Origin: Syntrophaceae bacterium UBA2188
GTDB taxonomy: Bacteria; Desulfobacterota; BSN033; UBA1163
Length of the DNA: 18,486 nucleotides
Direction: 5' to 3'
Assembly (NCBI GenBank): GCA_002327985.1
Contig: DCVM01000074.1
Span: forward strand, 1-18,486
Made by a program: the position numbers and the translations under genes. Positions within the stretch are counted from its first letter, which is position 1, and each line of letters starts with the position of its first letter. Below the pieces are notes generated by a model. The model searched no databases and was not told where the DNA came from. It worked only from the letters and a program-made list of their open reading frames with translations. This document shows positions 8,114 to 15,367 of the stretch, piece after piece.

Positions 8114-9631
8114 TTATCTTCCGAAGAGGTATTTTGTAGAGAAATCTGGATCGCTTGTTAAATTCACCCCTAACTTTCTCAACCCTGCTTCATCTCCTGG
8201 AGTTGGGATGTGTGTCATGTGAACCTCGCAGCCTGATAATTCTTTCAGTTTTTCTACGGCCATTTGTGCAGCAGGATTCACCGTAGCGCTGATACTGAGA
8301 GCAATCAATGTTTCCTCCAAATCAAGACTTACCCTTTTTCCCCTGAGCACATCCTTTTTAAAATGACTGATCGATTCCATAATATTGGGAGGCAGAAGGT
8401 GCAGGGCATCCGGGATTTTTGCTAAGTATTTAATTGTATTAAGCACCAGGGCGGATGCGGCATGCATCAGGGGTGAGTTCTTTCCCGTGATGATCGTCCC
8501 GTCGGCTAACTCGATGGCCGCACCGCAATAAATGCCTTCATTCCCCTTGCCATTTCTTTCAGCCTCCAGGGCAGCTTCCCGTGCATGTTTGACAACGATT
8601 CGGTCTTCAGGTTTTGCATTCAAGTCTTCAAGCAAGAGTTCGACTCTCTGGACTGTCTCTTTATCTGCAAATCCAATAGCATATTCACAGGTGTATCGGA
8701 AATACCGACGAATAATCTCCTGGATGGCAGCTTTTCTGATCGCCTCATCATGGACGATTCCAGAACAGGCTCGATTGACACCCATATCTGTAGGTGATTT
8801 ATAAAAGGAATGTTTCCCGGTGATCTTTTCAATAATTCGTCTGAGGACCGGAAAGGCCTCGACGTCCCGGTTATAGTTCACGGCTTTTTCATTATAAGCC
8901 TCCAGATGGAAGGAATCGATCATGTTGAAGTCACGGATGTCTGCAGTGGCGGCCTCATAAGCGATATTAACAGGATGCTTCAGAGGAAGATTCCAAATGG
9001 GAAAGGTCTCAAATTTGGCATAACCGGCATGTACGCCATGTCGATATTCGTGGTAGATCTGCGAAAGGCAGGTGGCAAGTTTTCCGCTGCTCGGTCCTGG
9101 ACCTGTGACCACGACAATGGGTTTGGTGGTTTGAATATATTGGTTGGACCCATATCCATCATCACTCACTATGGTATCGATATCCGTTGGATACCCTTTG
9201 GTAAACGGGTGGGTATAGACGCGGACATTTCGACGTTCCAATTTGTTTTTGAATATAGTCGCTGCAGGCTGATTTTCATACCGGGTGATGACCACTCCGA
9301 CCACCTCGATTTCCCACTCCCTCAGATCATCGATCAACTTTAATGCATCCGAATCATAAGTGATACCAAAATCAGCTCTCACCTTTTTCCGTTCAATGTC
9401 TCCAGCATAAATGCAGAGCACGACTTCTGATTTATCTTGGAGCTTTTGAAGCAAGCGCATTTTCACATTGGGATCAAAGCCGGGTAACACCCGAGCGGCA
9501 TGGTAATCGAATAGGAGTTTTCCACCAAACTCAAGATACAATTTATTGCCAAAACGATTGACCCTATCCAGGATTGCAGCGGTTTGTTCCGCGAGATACT
9601 TTTCATTATCAAAACCGGTTTGCAAAGGCAT
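8114..9631 (-). CDS. DUF1846 (UPF0371) family protein
   Basis: A 505-residue protein that reads as a complete member of the DUF1846/UPF0371 family: GFDNEKYLAEQ at the start, LYLEFGGKLLFDYHAARVLPG (31-51, quoted in part), a glycine-rich phosphate-loop-like TGPGPSSGK (176-184), and later KSPTDMGVN, GIYCGAAIEL and an ending in STKYLFGR. The family has solved structures, but I know of no established reaction; the glycine-rich loop suggests nucleotide or phosphate binding. The ATG start follows AAAGGA at a good distance. It has its own strong promoter (9705-9733) although it lies downstream of the ChaN-like gene on the same strand. DUF1846 proteins are best known from Firmicutes, so transfer is possible, but base composition is like the neighbours. 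Confidence 0.88.
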   Translation of the reverse strand: MPLQTGFDNEKYLAEQTAAILDRVNRFGNKLYLEFGGKLLFDYHAARVLPGFDPNVKMRLLQKLQDKSEVVLCIYAGDIERKKVRADFGITYDSDALKLIDDLREWEIEVVGVVITRYENQPAATIFKNKLERRNVRVYTHPFTKGYPTDIDTIVSDDGYGSNQYIQTTKPIVVVTGPGPSSGKLATCLSQIYHEYRHGVHAGYAKFETFPIWNLPLKHPVNIAYEAATADIRDFNMIDSFHLEAYNEKAVNYNRDVEAFPVLRRIIEKITGKHSFYKSPTDMGVNRACSGIVHDEAIRKAAIQEIIRRYFRYTCEYAIGFADKETVQRVELLLEDLNAKPEDRIVVKHAREAALEAERNGKGNEGIYCGAAIELADGTIITGKNSPLMHAASALVLNTIKYLAKIPDALHLLPPNIMESISHFKKDVLRGKRVSLDLEETLIALSISATVNPAAQMAVEKLKELSGCEVHMTHIPTPGDEAGLRKLGVNLTSDPDFSTKYLFGR

Positions 9632-9704
9632 CGCCTAATCCTTTCGTGGTCCATACAAAATAAAGTGGGAGGATCGTTCAGGGCCACATTCAGAGGCAAC
9701 CCCC

Positions 9705-9733
9705 ATCATAGTGATTCATTATTGGGTTGTCAA
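9705..9733 (-). promoter_or_regulatory. strong sigma70-type promoter for the DUF1846 gene
   Basis: Read on the minus strand: TTGACA (9733-9728), a 17-base spacer, then TATGAT (9710-9705). This is a perfect -35 and a five-of-six -10 at ideal spacing. It lies 74 bases upstream of the ATG at 9631, in the gap after the ChaN-like gene. Confidence 0.7.
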
Positions 9734-9758
9734 TATAACCTCGATCACGTGGGAGGGG

Positions 9759-10532
9759 TTATTCTTCCACCCAGATAAAATCAGCCACCCTTGAACGGTC
9801 TTTCATCAGAAGTCCCTCCACAGCCGAAGCCATGGCAATGACGGCGATCTTCAGTTGAGGATGGTTCTTTCGGAGCTGATAAGGAATGCCAAGTTGGTAA
9901 TCAGAATGAAAGTGACCGCAGCAAAAGAGGATGCGGCGGTGTAAAAAAGGTTCTATGGAGTCTGCCATCACCGCATCTTTTAAAACCTGCGCCTTGTAAA
10001 GACCCTCGATATTGATTCCTTTCATGGGAGTGAAATGAGGCATCTCTTTCACTGAGGAGACGAAATGTTTGTAATATTTTTTTGATTTGAGGTAGATGGT
10101 TTTGGGAAGGTAAACCCCATCCTTGCCCAATACATCGGGTGAGATCTTGTTTGCCATGGATACCGCTGCAGCTCCCCTTCGTGGAATATTTGCTGCAATG
10201 ACTGGCAATCCTTTTTTCTTCGCAAACTCAATAAGAGGACGGTAATCCTCCAGATAGTTTGGCCAAGGGCGGGACTGTTTAAGAAATATTTTTTCGGATA
10301 TTTTTCCTGTTAAATAGGCGTCAAGGACATCTTGAACGTCACGCTCGAACATCTCGAGGGCGAGGACAAGTTTCGAATCCCGTTCTGCGAGTCCCTTGAG
10401 AATAGTCAGTTCTGCATGGTGGGAAACACGGGATCCATGTTCTTCCCCGATGAAAATGACGCCAAAGTCCATGAGAAGATCAAAAGAATCCTCTATTTCA
10501 TAGAGGAACCCTTTTTTCATTAAGTATGGCAT
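9759..10532 (-). CDS. ChaN-like (PF04187, Tiki superfamily) protein without signal peptide
   Basis: A 257-residue protein of the ChaN/haem-binding-uptake family. Visible are FIGEEHGSRVSHH (27-39, with E30, H32, H38 and H39), LALEMFERDVQ (57-67), the SRPWPNYLEDYRPLIEFAKK block, VIAANIPRRGAAAV and a late GHFHSDYQLGIP. The G-E-x-H and His-rich start is shared with the wider Tiki/EreA-like superfamily, where such residues can bind metal or act in hydrolysis. Known ChaN is a heme-binding outer-membrane lipoprotein, but this protein begins MPYLMKKGFLYEIED with no hydrophobic signal or lipobox and is therefore predicted cytoplasmic. The start is well supported: AGGAGG lies five bases before the ATG. 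The DUF1846 gene follows 127 bases downstream. Confidence 0.85.
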   Translation of the reverse strand: MPYLMKKGFLYEIEDSFDLLMDFGVIFIGEEHGSRVSHHAELTILKGLAERDSKLVLALEMFERDVQDVLDAYLTGKISEKIFLKQSRPWPNYLEDYRPLIEFAKKKGLPVIAANIPRRGAAAVSMANKISPDVLGKDGVYLPKTIYLKSKKYYKHFVSSVKEMPHFTPMKGINIEGLYKAQVLKDAVMADSIEPFLHRRILFCCGHFHSDYQLGIPYQLRKNHPQLKIAVIAMASAVEGLLMKDRSRVADFIWVEE

Positions 10533-10586
10533 GTGAACCTCCTACTTTATTTTTCTTAAAAAGCGATCTGCTTTCCTAATGACGAA

Positions 10587-10617
10587 AATATCCGTTATCA
10601 CACCTCCTCACTGTCAA
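10587..10617 (-). promoter_or_regulatory. candidate promoter for the ChaN-like gene
   Basis: On the minus strand a perfect TTGACA (10617-10612) is followed after 19 bases by GATATT (10592-10587). The spacing is long and the -10 modest. It sits in the 148-base gap after the nitroreductase gene. Confidence 0.35.
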
Positions 10618-10680
10618 ATGGTTTTCAGTTCCGACAGAAGAACTTATGAAAGCCAACAAACCAGATCACATTCTTAAAGA

Positions 10681-11253
10681 TCAACGGATATAAGTCGTCT
10701 TTTCTTTCCCCTCTTTCCTTGGAACAGGAGGAGGGAGGCTTACCGGCTTTCCAAGGCAGACTAGTGCCAATGGCATCTTCTCAGGGGCAATGTCAAGTAT
10801 TTCTCTGAGGGCTTTCTTATCAAATAGAGTGAACCACAAACTGCTCAGACCCAGGGCATGAGCGGCAAGATGCATATTTTGAATGGCTGCAGCACAGGCG
10901 GCTTGATAGCCCATCGGGCCTTCTTCCGCAAACATGTCAACTCCGCTCTTCTTTGGATCTCCGATGACAGCGATGATGGCAGGGGCTGATTTCAAAAAGT
11001 CGAGCGTGTAAGATCCTAACCACTTCCAGCCGCTTTTTTCAAGTGCCCATTTTCGACATCTCTCACCTTCAGAAAAGATCTTTTCTTTTATTTCCTTGTT
11101 GGTGACGACCCTAAATTCCCAGGGTTGGCTGTTGAGTGGAGAGGGGGCCCAGGTAGCGGCCTCGAGAATCTTTTCGATTGTCGCTTCATCCACGGGTTCA
11201 GGCAAAAAATTCCGGCAACTACGTCTTTCTTTCATTGCAGTAAAAAGGTCCAT
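10681..11253 (-). CDS. nitroreductase family flavoprotein
   Basis: A 190-residue FMN-dependent nitroreductase-fold protein. Near the start it has MKERRSCRNF, whose arginines typically bind the FMN phosphate, then WAPSPLNSQPWEFRVV (35-50), a family signature for FMN contact. A middle GYQAACAAAIQNMHLAAHALGLSSLW helix and a C-terminal LALVCLGKP complete the fold. Substrates in this family range from nitroaromatics and quinones to flavin fragments, and cannot be told from sequence. A longer frame begins at 11310, but I place the start at 11253 because a strong GGAGGAGGAG Shine-Dalgarno lies just before that ATG; the extension would merely translate this site as Arg repeats. A matching promoter is at 11324-11353. 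The AsmA-like gene is divergent. Confidence 0.9.
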   Translation of the reverse strand: MDLFTAMKERRSCRNFLPEPVDEATIEKILEAATWAPSPLNSQPWEFRVVTNKEIKEKIFSEGERCRKWALEKSGWKWLGSYTLDFLKSAPAIIAVIGDPKKSGVDMFAEEGPMGYQAACAAAIQNMHLAAHALGLSSLWFTLFDKKALREILDIAPEKMPLALVCLGKPVSLPPPVPRKEGKEKTTYIR

Positions 11254-11323
11254 TTCTCTCCTCCTCCTTTTACAAGAAAAATTGATAGAAAGTGAGCTTC
11301 CCCCATCCAACGCTCATCAATCC

Positions 11324-11353
11324 ATACTATCCCTTCTCCAGATTCTTTGTCAA
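11324..11353 (-). promoter_or_regulatory. promoter for the nitroreductase gene
   Basis: Minus strand: TTGACA (11353-11348), an 18-base spacer and TAGTAT (11329-11324), about 70 bases before the chosen ATG. The -35 is perfect and the -10 matches four of six. Confidence 0.5.
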
Positions 11354-11382
11354 AAAAATTTGATTTTATGAAGAGGGGTAAC

Positions 11383-11411
11383 TTGCAAAGGGTTAAAGGA
11401 CTTGATAAAAT
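11383..11411 (+). promoter_or_regulatory. promoter for the AsmA-like gene
   Basis: TTGCAA (11383-11388), a 17-base spacer and TAAAAT (11406-11411) lie 43 bases before the ATG at 11455. The -35 starts 30 bases from that of the divergent nitroreductase promoter, so one regulator bound between them could affect both genes. Confidence 0.5.
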
Positions 11412-11454
11412 TTTAATAGATGGAAAAATATCTTCAGGAAAGGAAGGATGAACA

Positions 11455-13089
11455 ATGAAAAAACTCTTAAAGATAGCCATTGTTCTGGCGGGGATCCTGG
11501 CCCTTTTATTTATCGGACTCACACTCTTTGTCAAGAGTTATCTATCCAGTGACCGGCTTAAACCCATGATTCTTCCAAAGGCTGAAGCGGCGACAGGAAG
11601 AAAGGTTCATTTAGATGACATCAGTGTTTCCCTGTTTAAAGGAGTTGTAGCCAAAGGGTTGAGCGTCAAGGAAAAGGATGGGCAGAAAGACTTCCTGAAA
11701 ATCGGGAGATTTGTCCTTTCCTATCGTCTTTTACCACTTCTCAAAAAACAACTCGTCATTAGCAAGATCGAGATAGTCTCACCCTCGATTTCTATTAAGA
11801 AAGAAAGGGAAGGAAAGTTTAACTTCAGCGACATCATGGAAAGGGGTTCTCAGGAACCACAAAAACCCTCTGAGCCTAAATCTCAGGCACTTCCTGTCTC
11901 CATCGTTGCCAATCGGTTATTTATTCGGGATGCCCGTTTAACATTCGTTGACGAAGGGAAGGAATTGCCAGATGTCTCCATGGCTTTAAATGCAGAGTTT
12001 CAGGGATCGGTCGACAAGGATGGCATCCCTCGCATGGAATTTGGGCTCATTTCCTTAAAGGAGGTTAAGGCGAATCTGAAGGATAAAGAAGTTAAGGTTT
12101 CAGGAAGGATTGACATGGATACCAAAGCCGTTCGGGCCAATCTTCAAGCCTTGATCGGAAAGGACAATATCGACCTTAATGCAACGGTCAAGGAGTATCG
12201 TTCCATCCCTGATATCGTTGCTAATATCCACGCCAAAACCCTTGATCTTGACCAGTTGATGGGCTTAAGTAGCGAGAAAAAGGTCCAAGAAGGGAAACCT
12301 CAAAAGAAGGAGAAAAAAGCCGAGCCCTCCCAGGGGGATATGATGAAAAAGCTCAAGGCCTCGGGCCAGATCACAGTCGATAAGGCAACCTATCAGGATT
12401 ACACCATTAAAGACTTTCGCATCCAATACCAATTGGCAAAGAGTGTATTAAAGATTGAATCTCTCGGGTTACAATTTTCCGGAGAGGGGTCCTTCACCGC
12501 AGAGGGCGGCCTTAATGGGAATCTTCAGTGTGTTGTGGATGAGCCATCCACAATTCAAAAGACTTTGAAAGGAACGGCTGTGGCTAAGCTTGGAAAAGGC
12601 GCCATCAAGCAATCTCAAATATTCGATGCCATTGCGCTACTCACTGGCATTCCTTCCTTAAAAAATCCGAGCTTTGACGAAGGTTTGTTCAATTTTGATG
12701 TGAAGGATGAAAAGATATTTTTAGATGGTTGGATCGGTTCTGCTCTTTTTAAGATCAGTCCAAAGGGCATGGTTGATTTTGAAAAGCAATTGGATATCCC
12801 GACGGAGTTTAGGCTCTCACCGAGTTTAACGGGAAATCTGAAAGGGAGACTGGCGTCTATAAGATTATTAGAGGATGACCAAGGGTGGAAAGTCATTCCA
12901 CTTAGGATCAAAGGCACCACGGATAAGCCTAATGTCAGTCTTGATGAGGAGGCATTGAGTAAACAATTAGGCCGGGGCTTGCAAAAAGAAATCGAAAGAC
13001 GTCTCTTTGAACGAAAGTCCAAAGAACCAGAGAAACCATCAGAGAGAACTAAATCAAAGGGTGTCCTAAAAGAACTTTTCGGAAAATAA
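11455..13089 (+). CDS. AsmA-family inner-membrane/periplasmic protein
   Basis: A 544-residue protein with an N-terminal membrane anchor (KIAIVLAGILALLFIGLTLF, 6-25) preceded by basic residues, so the bulk should be periplasmic. After it comes the typical AsmA opening: a segment around LPKAEAATGRKVHLDDISVSLFKG (40-62) and repeated beta-strand patterns such as LVISKIEIVSPSISIKKE. Two charged or Pro/Lys-rich linkers (about 130-145 and 275-295) break the chain, and the C-terminal half resembles the AsmA_2 repeat region. AsmA-like (AsmA/TamB/YhdP) proteins are linked to outer-membrane assembly and phospholipid transport to the outer membrane; this member is shorter than YhdP or TamB and near AsmA in size. 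Shine-Dalgarno AGGAAGG precedes the ATG. It ends 28 bases before the convergent iron-sulfur gene. Confidence 0.85.
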   Translation: MKKLLKIAIVLAGILALLFIGLTLFVKSYLSSDRLKPMILPKAEAATGRKVHLDDISVSLFKGVVAKGLSVKEKDGQKDFLKIGRFVLSYRLLPLLKKQLVISKIEIVSPSISIKKEREGKFNFSDIMERGSQEPQKPSEPKSQALPVSIVANRLFIRDARLTFVDEGKELPDVSMALNAEFQGSVDKDGIPRMEFGLISLKEVKANLKDKEVKVSGRIDMDTKAVRANLQALIGKDNIDLNATVKEYRSIPDIVANIHAKTLDLDQLMGLSSEKKVQEGKPQKKEKKAEPSQGDMMKKLKASGQITVDKATYQDYTIKDFRIQYQLAKSVLKIESLGLQFSGEGSFTAEGGLNGNLQCVVDEPSTIQKTLKGTAVAKLGKGAIKQSQIFDAIALLTGIPSLKNPSFDEGLFNFDVKDEKIFLDGWIGSALFKISPKGMVDFEKQLDIPTEFRLSPSLTGNLKGRLASIRLLEDDQGWKVIPLRIKGTTDKPNVSLDEEALSKQLGRGLQKEIERRLFERKSKEPEKPSERTKSKGVLKELFGK

Positions 13090-13117
13090 AGGCTAAGAAT
13101 TGTCCTGAAAGATTCTC

Positions 13118-14104
13118 TTATACGGCCACCGCCTGTTTACATAATTCCGTAATAAAAATAGGGGTTATCGAATCATCTTTGCATAGCTTCCGAAGGTTGA
13201 GATAGCACATGGGGCAAAGAAAAACCATGGCCTCCGCTTTCACATTCTTCGCATCATCGATATTCCACTTCTTCACCAGCGCTGCCCGGTCTTTATCACG
13301 GGCCATGAGCGGGGCGCCGCAGCATAGCGCATTGATTCTCTCATATTTACGGGCTGGCCTCTCCACACCAAGGAGTTCGAAGATTTTATCCAAGTAGATA
13401 TCTTTTCCCTGCGTATAGCGTGAGGCACAAGGAGACTGGTAAGCAACCCGGATAGCGTTTTTCTTGAGATAGTCTTTTCTCTTCTTCAACTCCCGGTAAA
13501 GGTATTCAAACAGGTGGATTGGACGGAAAGGCACTTTCAAACCATATTCCTGAGCGAAGGTTGTCAGCATGGTGTAACAGTCATCGTGGAAACAGATAAC
13601 CTCTTTTGCCCCCAAGGCAGCAAGATTATCGATAAATCGTTTTGCCTCCTTCTGGACTGGGCTTGGTTTTCCGAGATGGATGTATCCGACCGTACAGAAG
13701 TAGTCCGCGCCTTCGACCACCGTCAAACCCTCAAAGAGAGGGTTATCGAGATGTTCCCGAACCATATCTCCAACAATACATAGATTCAGAACAGGCATGC
13801 CTTCTTTACCTTTTTTGACCATGGTTGGCAGACTATGAAGTTTGGCAAAGTTCTGCAGGGCTTGTTCGGGAATACCCAAGGCGCCGGTTTTTTCTTGTTG
13901 CTCGTTGATCCGGTCAAAGGGATTTGCCTGTGTTGGACAGATGAGATTGCATGAGGCGCAGGTCACACAGAGACCGACAATGGGCGGTGTTCCTCCGGAG
14001 ATGAGGTCTTTCATTTCCTGCTGAGCCCGCTCCAGACTGTAATCGACATAAGGACAAAACTCCAAGCATTTCCCGCAAAGATCGCATCTCTCTGCATAAA
14101 ACAT
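13118..14104 (-). CDS. HdrD/GlpC-like iron-sulfur protein (two 4Fe-4S motifs plus CCG domain)
   Basis: A 328-residue soluble protein. The N-terminus is a two-cluster ferredoxin domain: C7-x2-C10-x2-C13-x3-C17-P and C46-x2-C49-x2-C52-x3-C56-P. Later cysteines match CCG domains: CFHDDC (171-176) in a degenerate first copy, then SPC226, C261-C262-G and CPMC (297-300) in a complete second copy, the type that binds the unusual cluster of heterodisulfide reductase. The family (HdrD, GlpC, LutA, the C-terminal half of DsrK) moves electrons between ferredoxins, flavoproteins or quinones and a disulfide or hydroxyacid. Here it stands alone, without hdrA, a flavin subunit or a membrane cytochrome nearby, so its partner is unknown. 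AGGAGG lies six bases before the ATG, and a good promoter is at 14128-14157. Confidence 0.85.
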   Translation of the reverse strand: MFYAERCDLCGKCLEFCPYVDYSLERAQQEMKDLISGGTPPIVGLCVTCASCNLICPTQANPFDRINEQQEKTGALGIPEQALQNFAKLHSLPTMVKKGKEGMPVLNLCIVGDMVREHLDNPLFEGLTVVEGADYFCTVGYIHLGKPSPVQKEAKRFIDNLAALGAKEVICFHDDCYTMLTTFAQEYGLKVPFRPIHLFEYLYRELKKRKDYLKKNAIRVAYQSPCASRYTQGKDIYLDKIFELLGVERPARKYERINALCCGAPLMARDKDRAALVKKWNIDDAKNVKAEAMVFLCPMCYLNLRKLCKDDSITPIFITELCKQAVAV

Positions 14105-14127
14105 AACCGCCTCCTGTTTTTTATGGC

Positions 14128-14157
14128 ATTATAAACCATTCATTGAAGCTTTGTCAC
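14128..14157 (-). promoter_or_regulatory. promoter for the iron-sulfur gene
   Basis: Minus strand: GTGACA (14157-14152), an 18-base spacer and a perfect TATAAT (14133-14128). The ATG follows 24 bases after the -10, with AGGAGG between. Confidence 0.6.
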
Positions 14158-14245
14158 CTGCATGTTTAGGATGAACAAGCCCGACTTGGCCTTTTCCCTA
14201 ACATGGTTGTGTAATAGTAGGAAAATATCTCGGACATCCATCCTG

Positions 14246-14350
14246 TTACACCTTGAAACTGATGAATTTCATCTTTCCCTTACATTTCGGGCGAGTCAGG
14301 GGGTTTACTTCATAGATCTTTTGAATCAGCCTCGAGGCTTTCCTCACCAT
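14246..14350 (-). pseudogene. C-terminal remnant of an IS91-like transposase
   Basis: On the minus strand a 34-codon frame, flanked by in-frame stops, contains SRLIQKIYEVNPLTRPKCKG followed by KMKFISF. This closely resembles the zinc-ribbon-like segment near the C-terminus of IS91/IS1294-type transposases (roughly ARLIKKVYEVDPL-x-CPKCGGEM), recalled from family knowledge. The first cysteine of the CPxC pair is replaced by Arg, and nothing upstream or downstream of it in this frame continues the protein, so it is a decayed fragment. An ATG exists at 14350 but the AGGAGG is only one base away, and a functional product is unlikely. It sits at the 5' edge of the GC-rich polysaccharide genes. Confidence 0.55.
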
Positions 14351-14418
14351 CCCTCCTTATTTTACTGGTAAAATTCGGAGAACATTATAGCAATATGGCG
14401 GAAAGGGCAAGCTTTTTA

Positions 14419-14424
14419 TATAAT
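14419..14424 (+). promoter_or_regulatory. possible -10 element for the polysaccharide genes
   Basis: A TATAAT is present 105 bases before the glycosyltransferase ATG, but no recognisable -35 sits at 16-18 bases upstream. A TTGACA at 14501 is too close to the start codon to serve that gene. Confidence 0.25.
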
Positions 14425-14528
14425 GGAAAAAAGATTGCATTTCCTGGCTTTTGTGTTTATGATTTTATAGGCTTAAAAAAGGGAGTTCTTATTATCTTTT
14501 TTGACAAAAGCCAGGGACTGAGAGGTGC

Positions 14529-15296
14529 ATGGAGAAGGTTTCCGCCGTCGTCATCGTTTACAACGAAGAGAAAAATCTCAGGGAATGCTTGGAGACGGTG
14601 CAGTGGGCTGATGAGATTGTGGTGGTGGATTCCCACAGCCAGGACCTGACAGTGGAGATCGCCCATGAATTCACGAAAAAGATCTTCCAGAAGGAGTACA
14701 AGGGGCACATCGACAAGAAACGCTTCGCCGTGTCTAAGGCAGCCCACGATTGGGTCTTTAGCATCGACGCGGATGAGCGCCTCACCCCCGAGCTAAAAGA
14801 GGAGATCCGGGGGGTCCTTGAGCAGGGAGGAGGAGAGGTGGTGGGGTACGATATGCCCCGGATGACGTGGCATCTCGGTCGTTGGATCCATCACGGCGAG
14901 TGGTATCCTAATCGGGTTACGCGCCTCTTCCGTAGAAGCCGGATGCGGTATGAGGGTACGGAACCCCACGACCGCGTGATCCTTGAGGGCAAACGAGGGC
15001 ACTTGAGCGGCATGCTCTTGCACTACAACTACCGAAATTTCGCGCACCAGGTTCAAACCGTCCAGGCTTATTCCGACATAGCGGCAAAGGCCCTCTTCAC
15101 CGAGGGGCGCAGTGCAGGATTCCGAAACCTCTTCCTCCGTCCGCCGTTCAAGTTCCTGAAATGTTACATTCTAAAGAAGGGATTTCTTGACGGCTGGCCG
15201 GGATTTATCATAGCAGCCACCTCAGCCTTCTATGTCCTCGCGAAGTATGTTAAGCTGTATGAGATGAAGCGTTGCACGAACAGAGAAAGGACGTAG
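14529..15296 (+). CDS. GT2 glycosyltransferase, WaaE/KdtX-like
   Basis: A 255-residue family 2 glycosyltransferase. It has AVVIVYNEEKNLRECLETV at the start (nucleotide-binding strand), VVVDSHSQD (31-39) and the metal-binding DADER (80-84), followed by a His/Trp-rich acceptor region (WHLGRWIHHGEWYPNRVTRL, about 114-133). A hydrophobic stretch near 225-245 suggests membrane association. This arrangement and length match the WaaE/KdtX-like group, which adds a glucose or similar sugar to lipopolysaccharide core or surface glycans; the exact sugar is unknown. GAGAGG lies about five bases before the ATG. It is the first gene of a G+C-rich block with rfbF and rfbG downstream on the same strand, consistent with a surface-polysaccharide role and acquisition by transfer. 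Confidence 0.85.
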   Translation: MEKVSAVVIVYNEEKNLRECLETVQWADEIVVVDSHSQDLTVEIAHEFTKKIFQKEYKGHIDKKRFAVSKAAHDWVFSIDADERLTPELKEEIRGVLEQGGGEVVGYDMPRMTWHLGRWIHHGEWYPNRVTRLFRRSRMRYEGTEPHDRVILEGKRGHLSGMLLHYNYRNFAHQVQTVQAYSDIAAKALFTEGRSAGFRNLFLRPPFKFLKCYILKKGFLDGWPGFIIAATSAFYVLAKYVKLYEMKRCTNRERT

Positions 15297-15367
15297 ATTA
15301 TGGATTGCATTTTGGGAATAGTGAGCATCCGAGATGCCACGCGGGTGGGCCGGGAGGAGCACTGGAG

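Larger units (their letters stand above)
14105..14528. other. gap between the iron-sulfur gene and the polysaccharide island
   Basis: A 424-base divergent intergenic region. It holds a minus-strand promoter (14128-14157), a transposase remnant (14246-14350), a 12-base perfect palindrome AGCCTCGAGGCT (14328-14339) inside that remnant and a TATAAT at 14419-14424 on the plus strand, about 105 bases before the glycosyltransferase ATG. I find no tRNA or terminator in it. Confidence 0.5.

Noticed and set aside
8810..9343. 177-codon plus-strand frame
   Set aside because: Antisense to the DUF1846 gene, without ribosome binding site or domain.
11254..11310. N-terminal extension of the nitroreductase
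   Set aside because: It translates the strong Shine-Dalgarno as an Arg run; the family N-terminus fits the ATG at 11253.
13090..13117. Bidirectional terminator between the AsmA-like and iron-sulfur genes
   Set aside because: Only a 5-bp AGAAT/ATTCT arm is present, with no GC-rich stem or T-run.
14501..14506. TTGACA before the glycosyltransferase gene
   Set aside because: It lies too close to the ATG at 14529 for its -10 to fall upstream of the start codon.
15272..15367. N-terminal extension of rfbF
   Set aside because: The RfbF family begins at the Met encoded at 15368, which has its own GGGAGGAG; the extension overlaps the glycosyltransferase end and looks non-coding.
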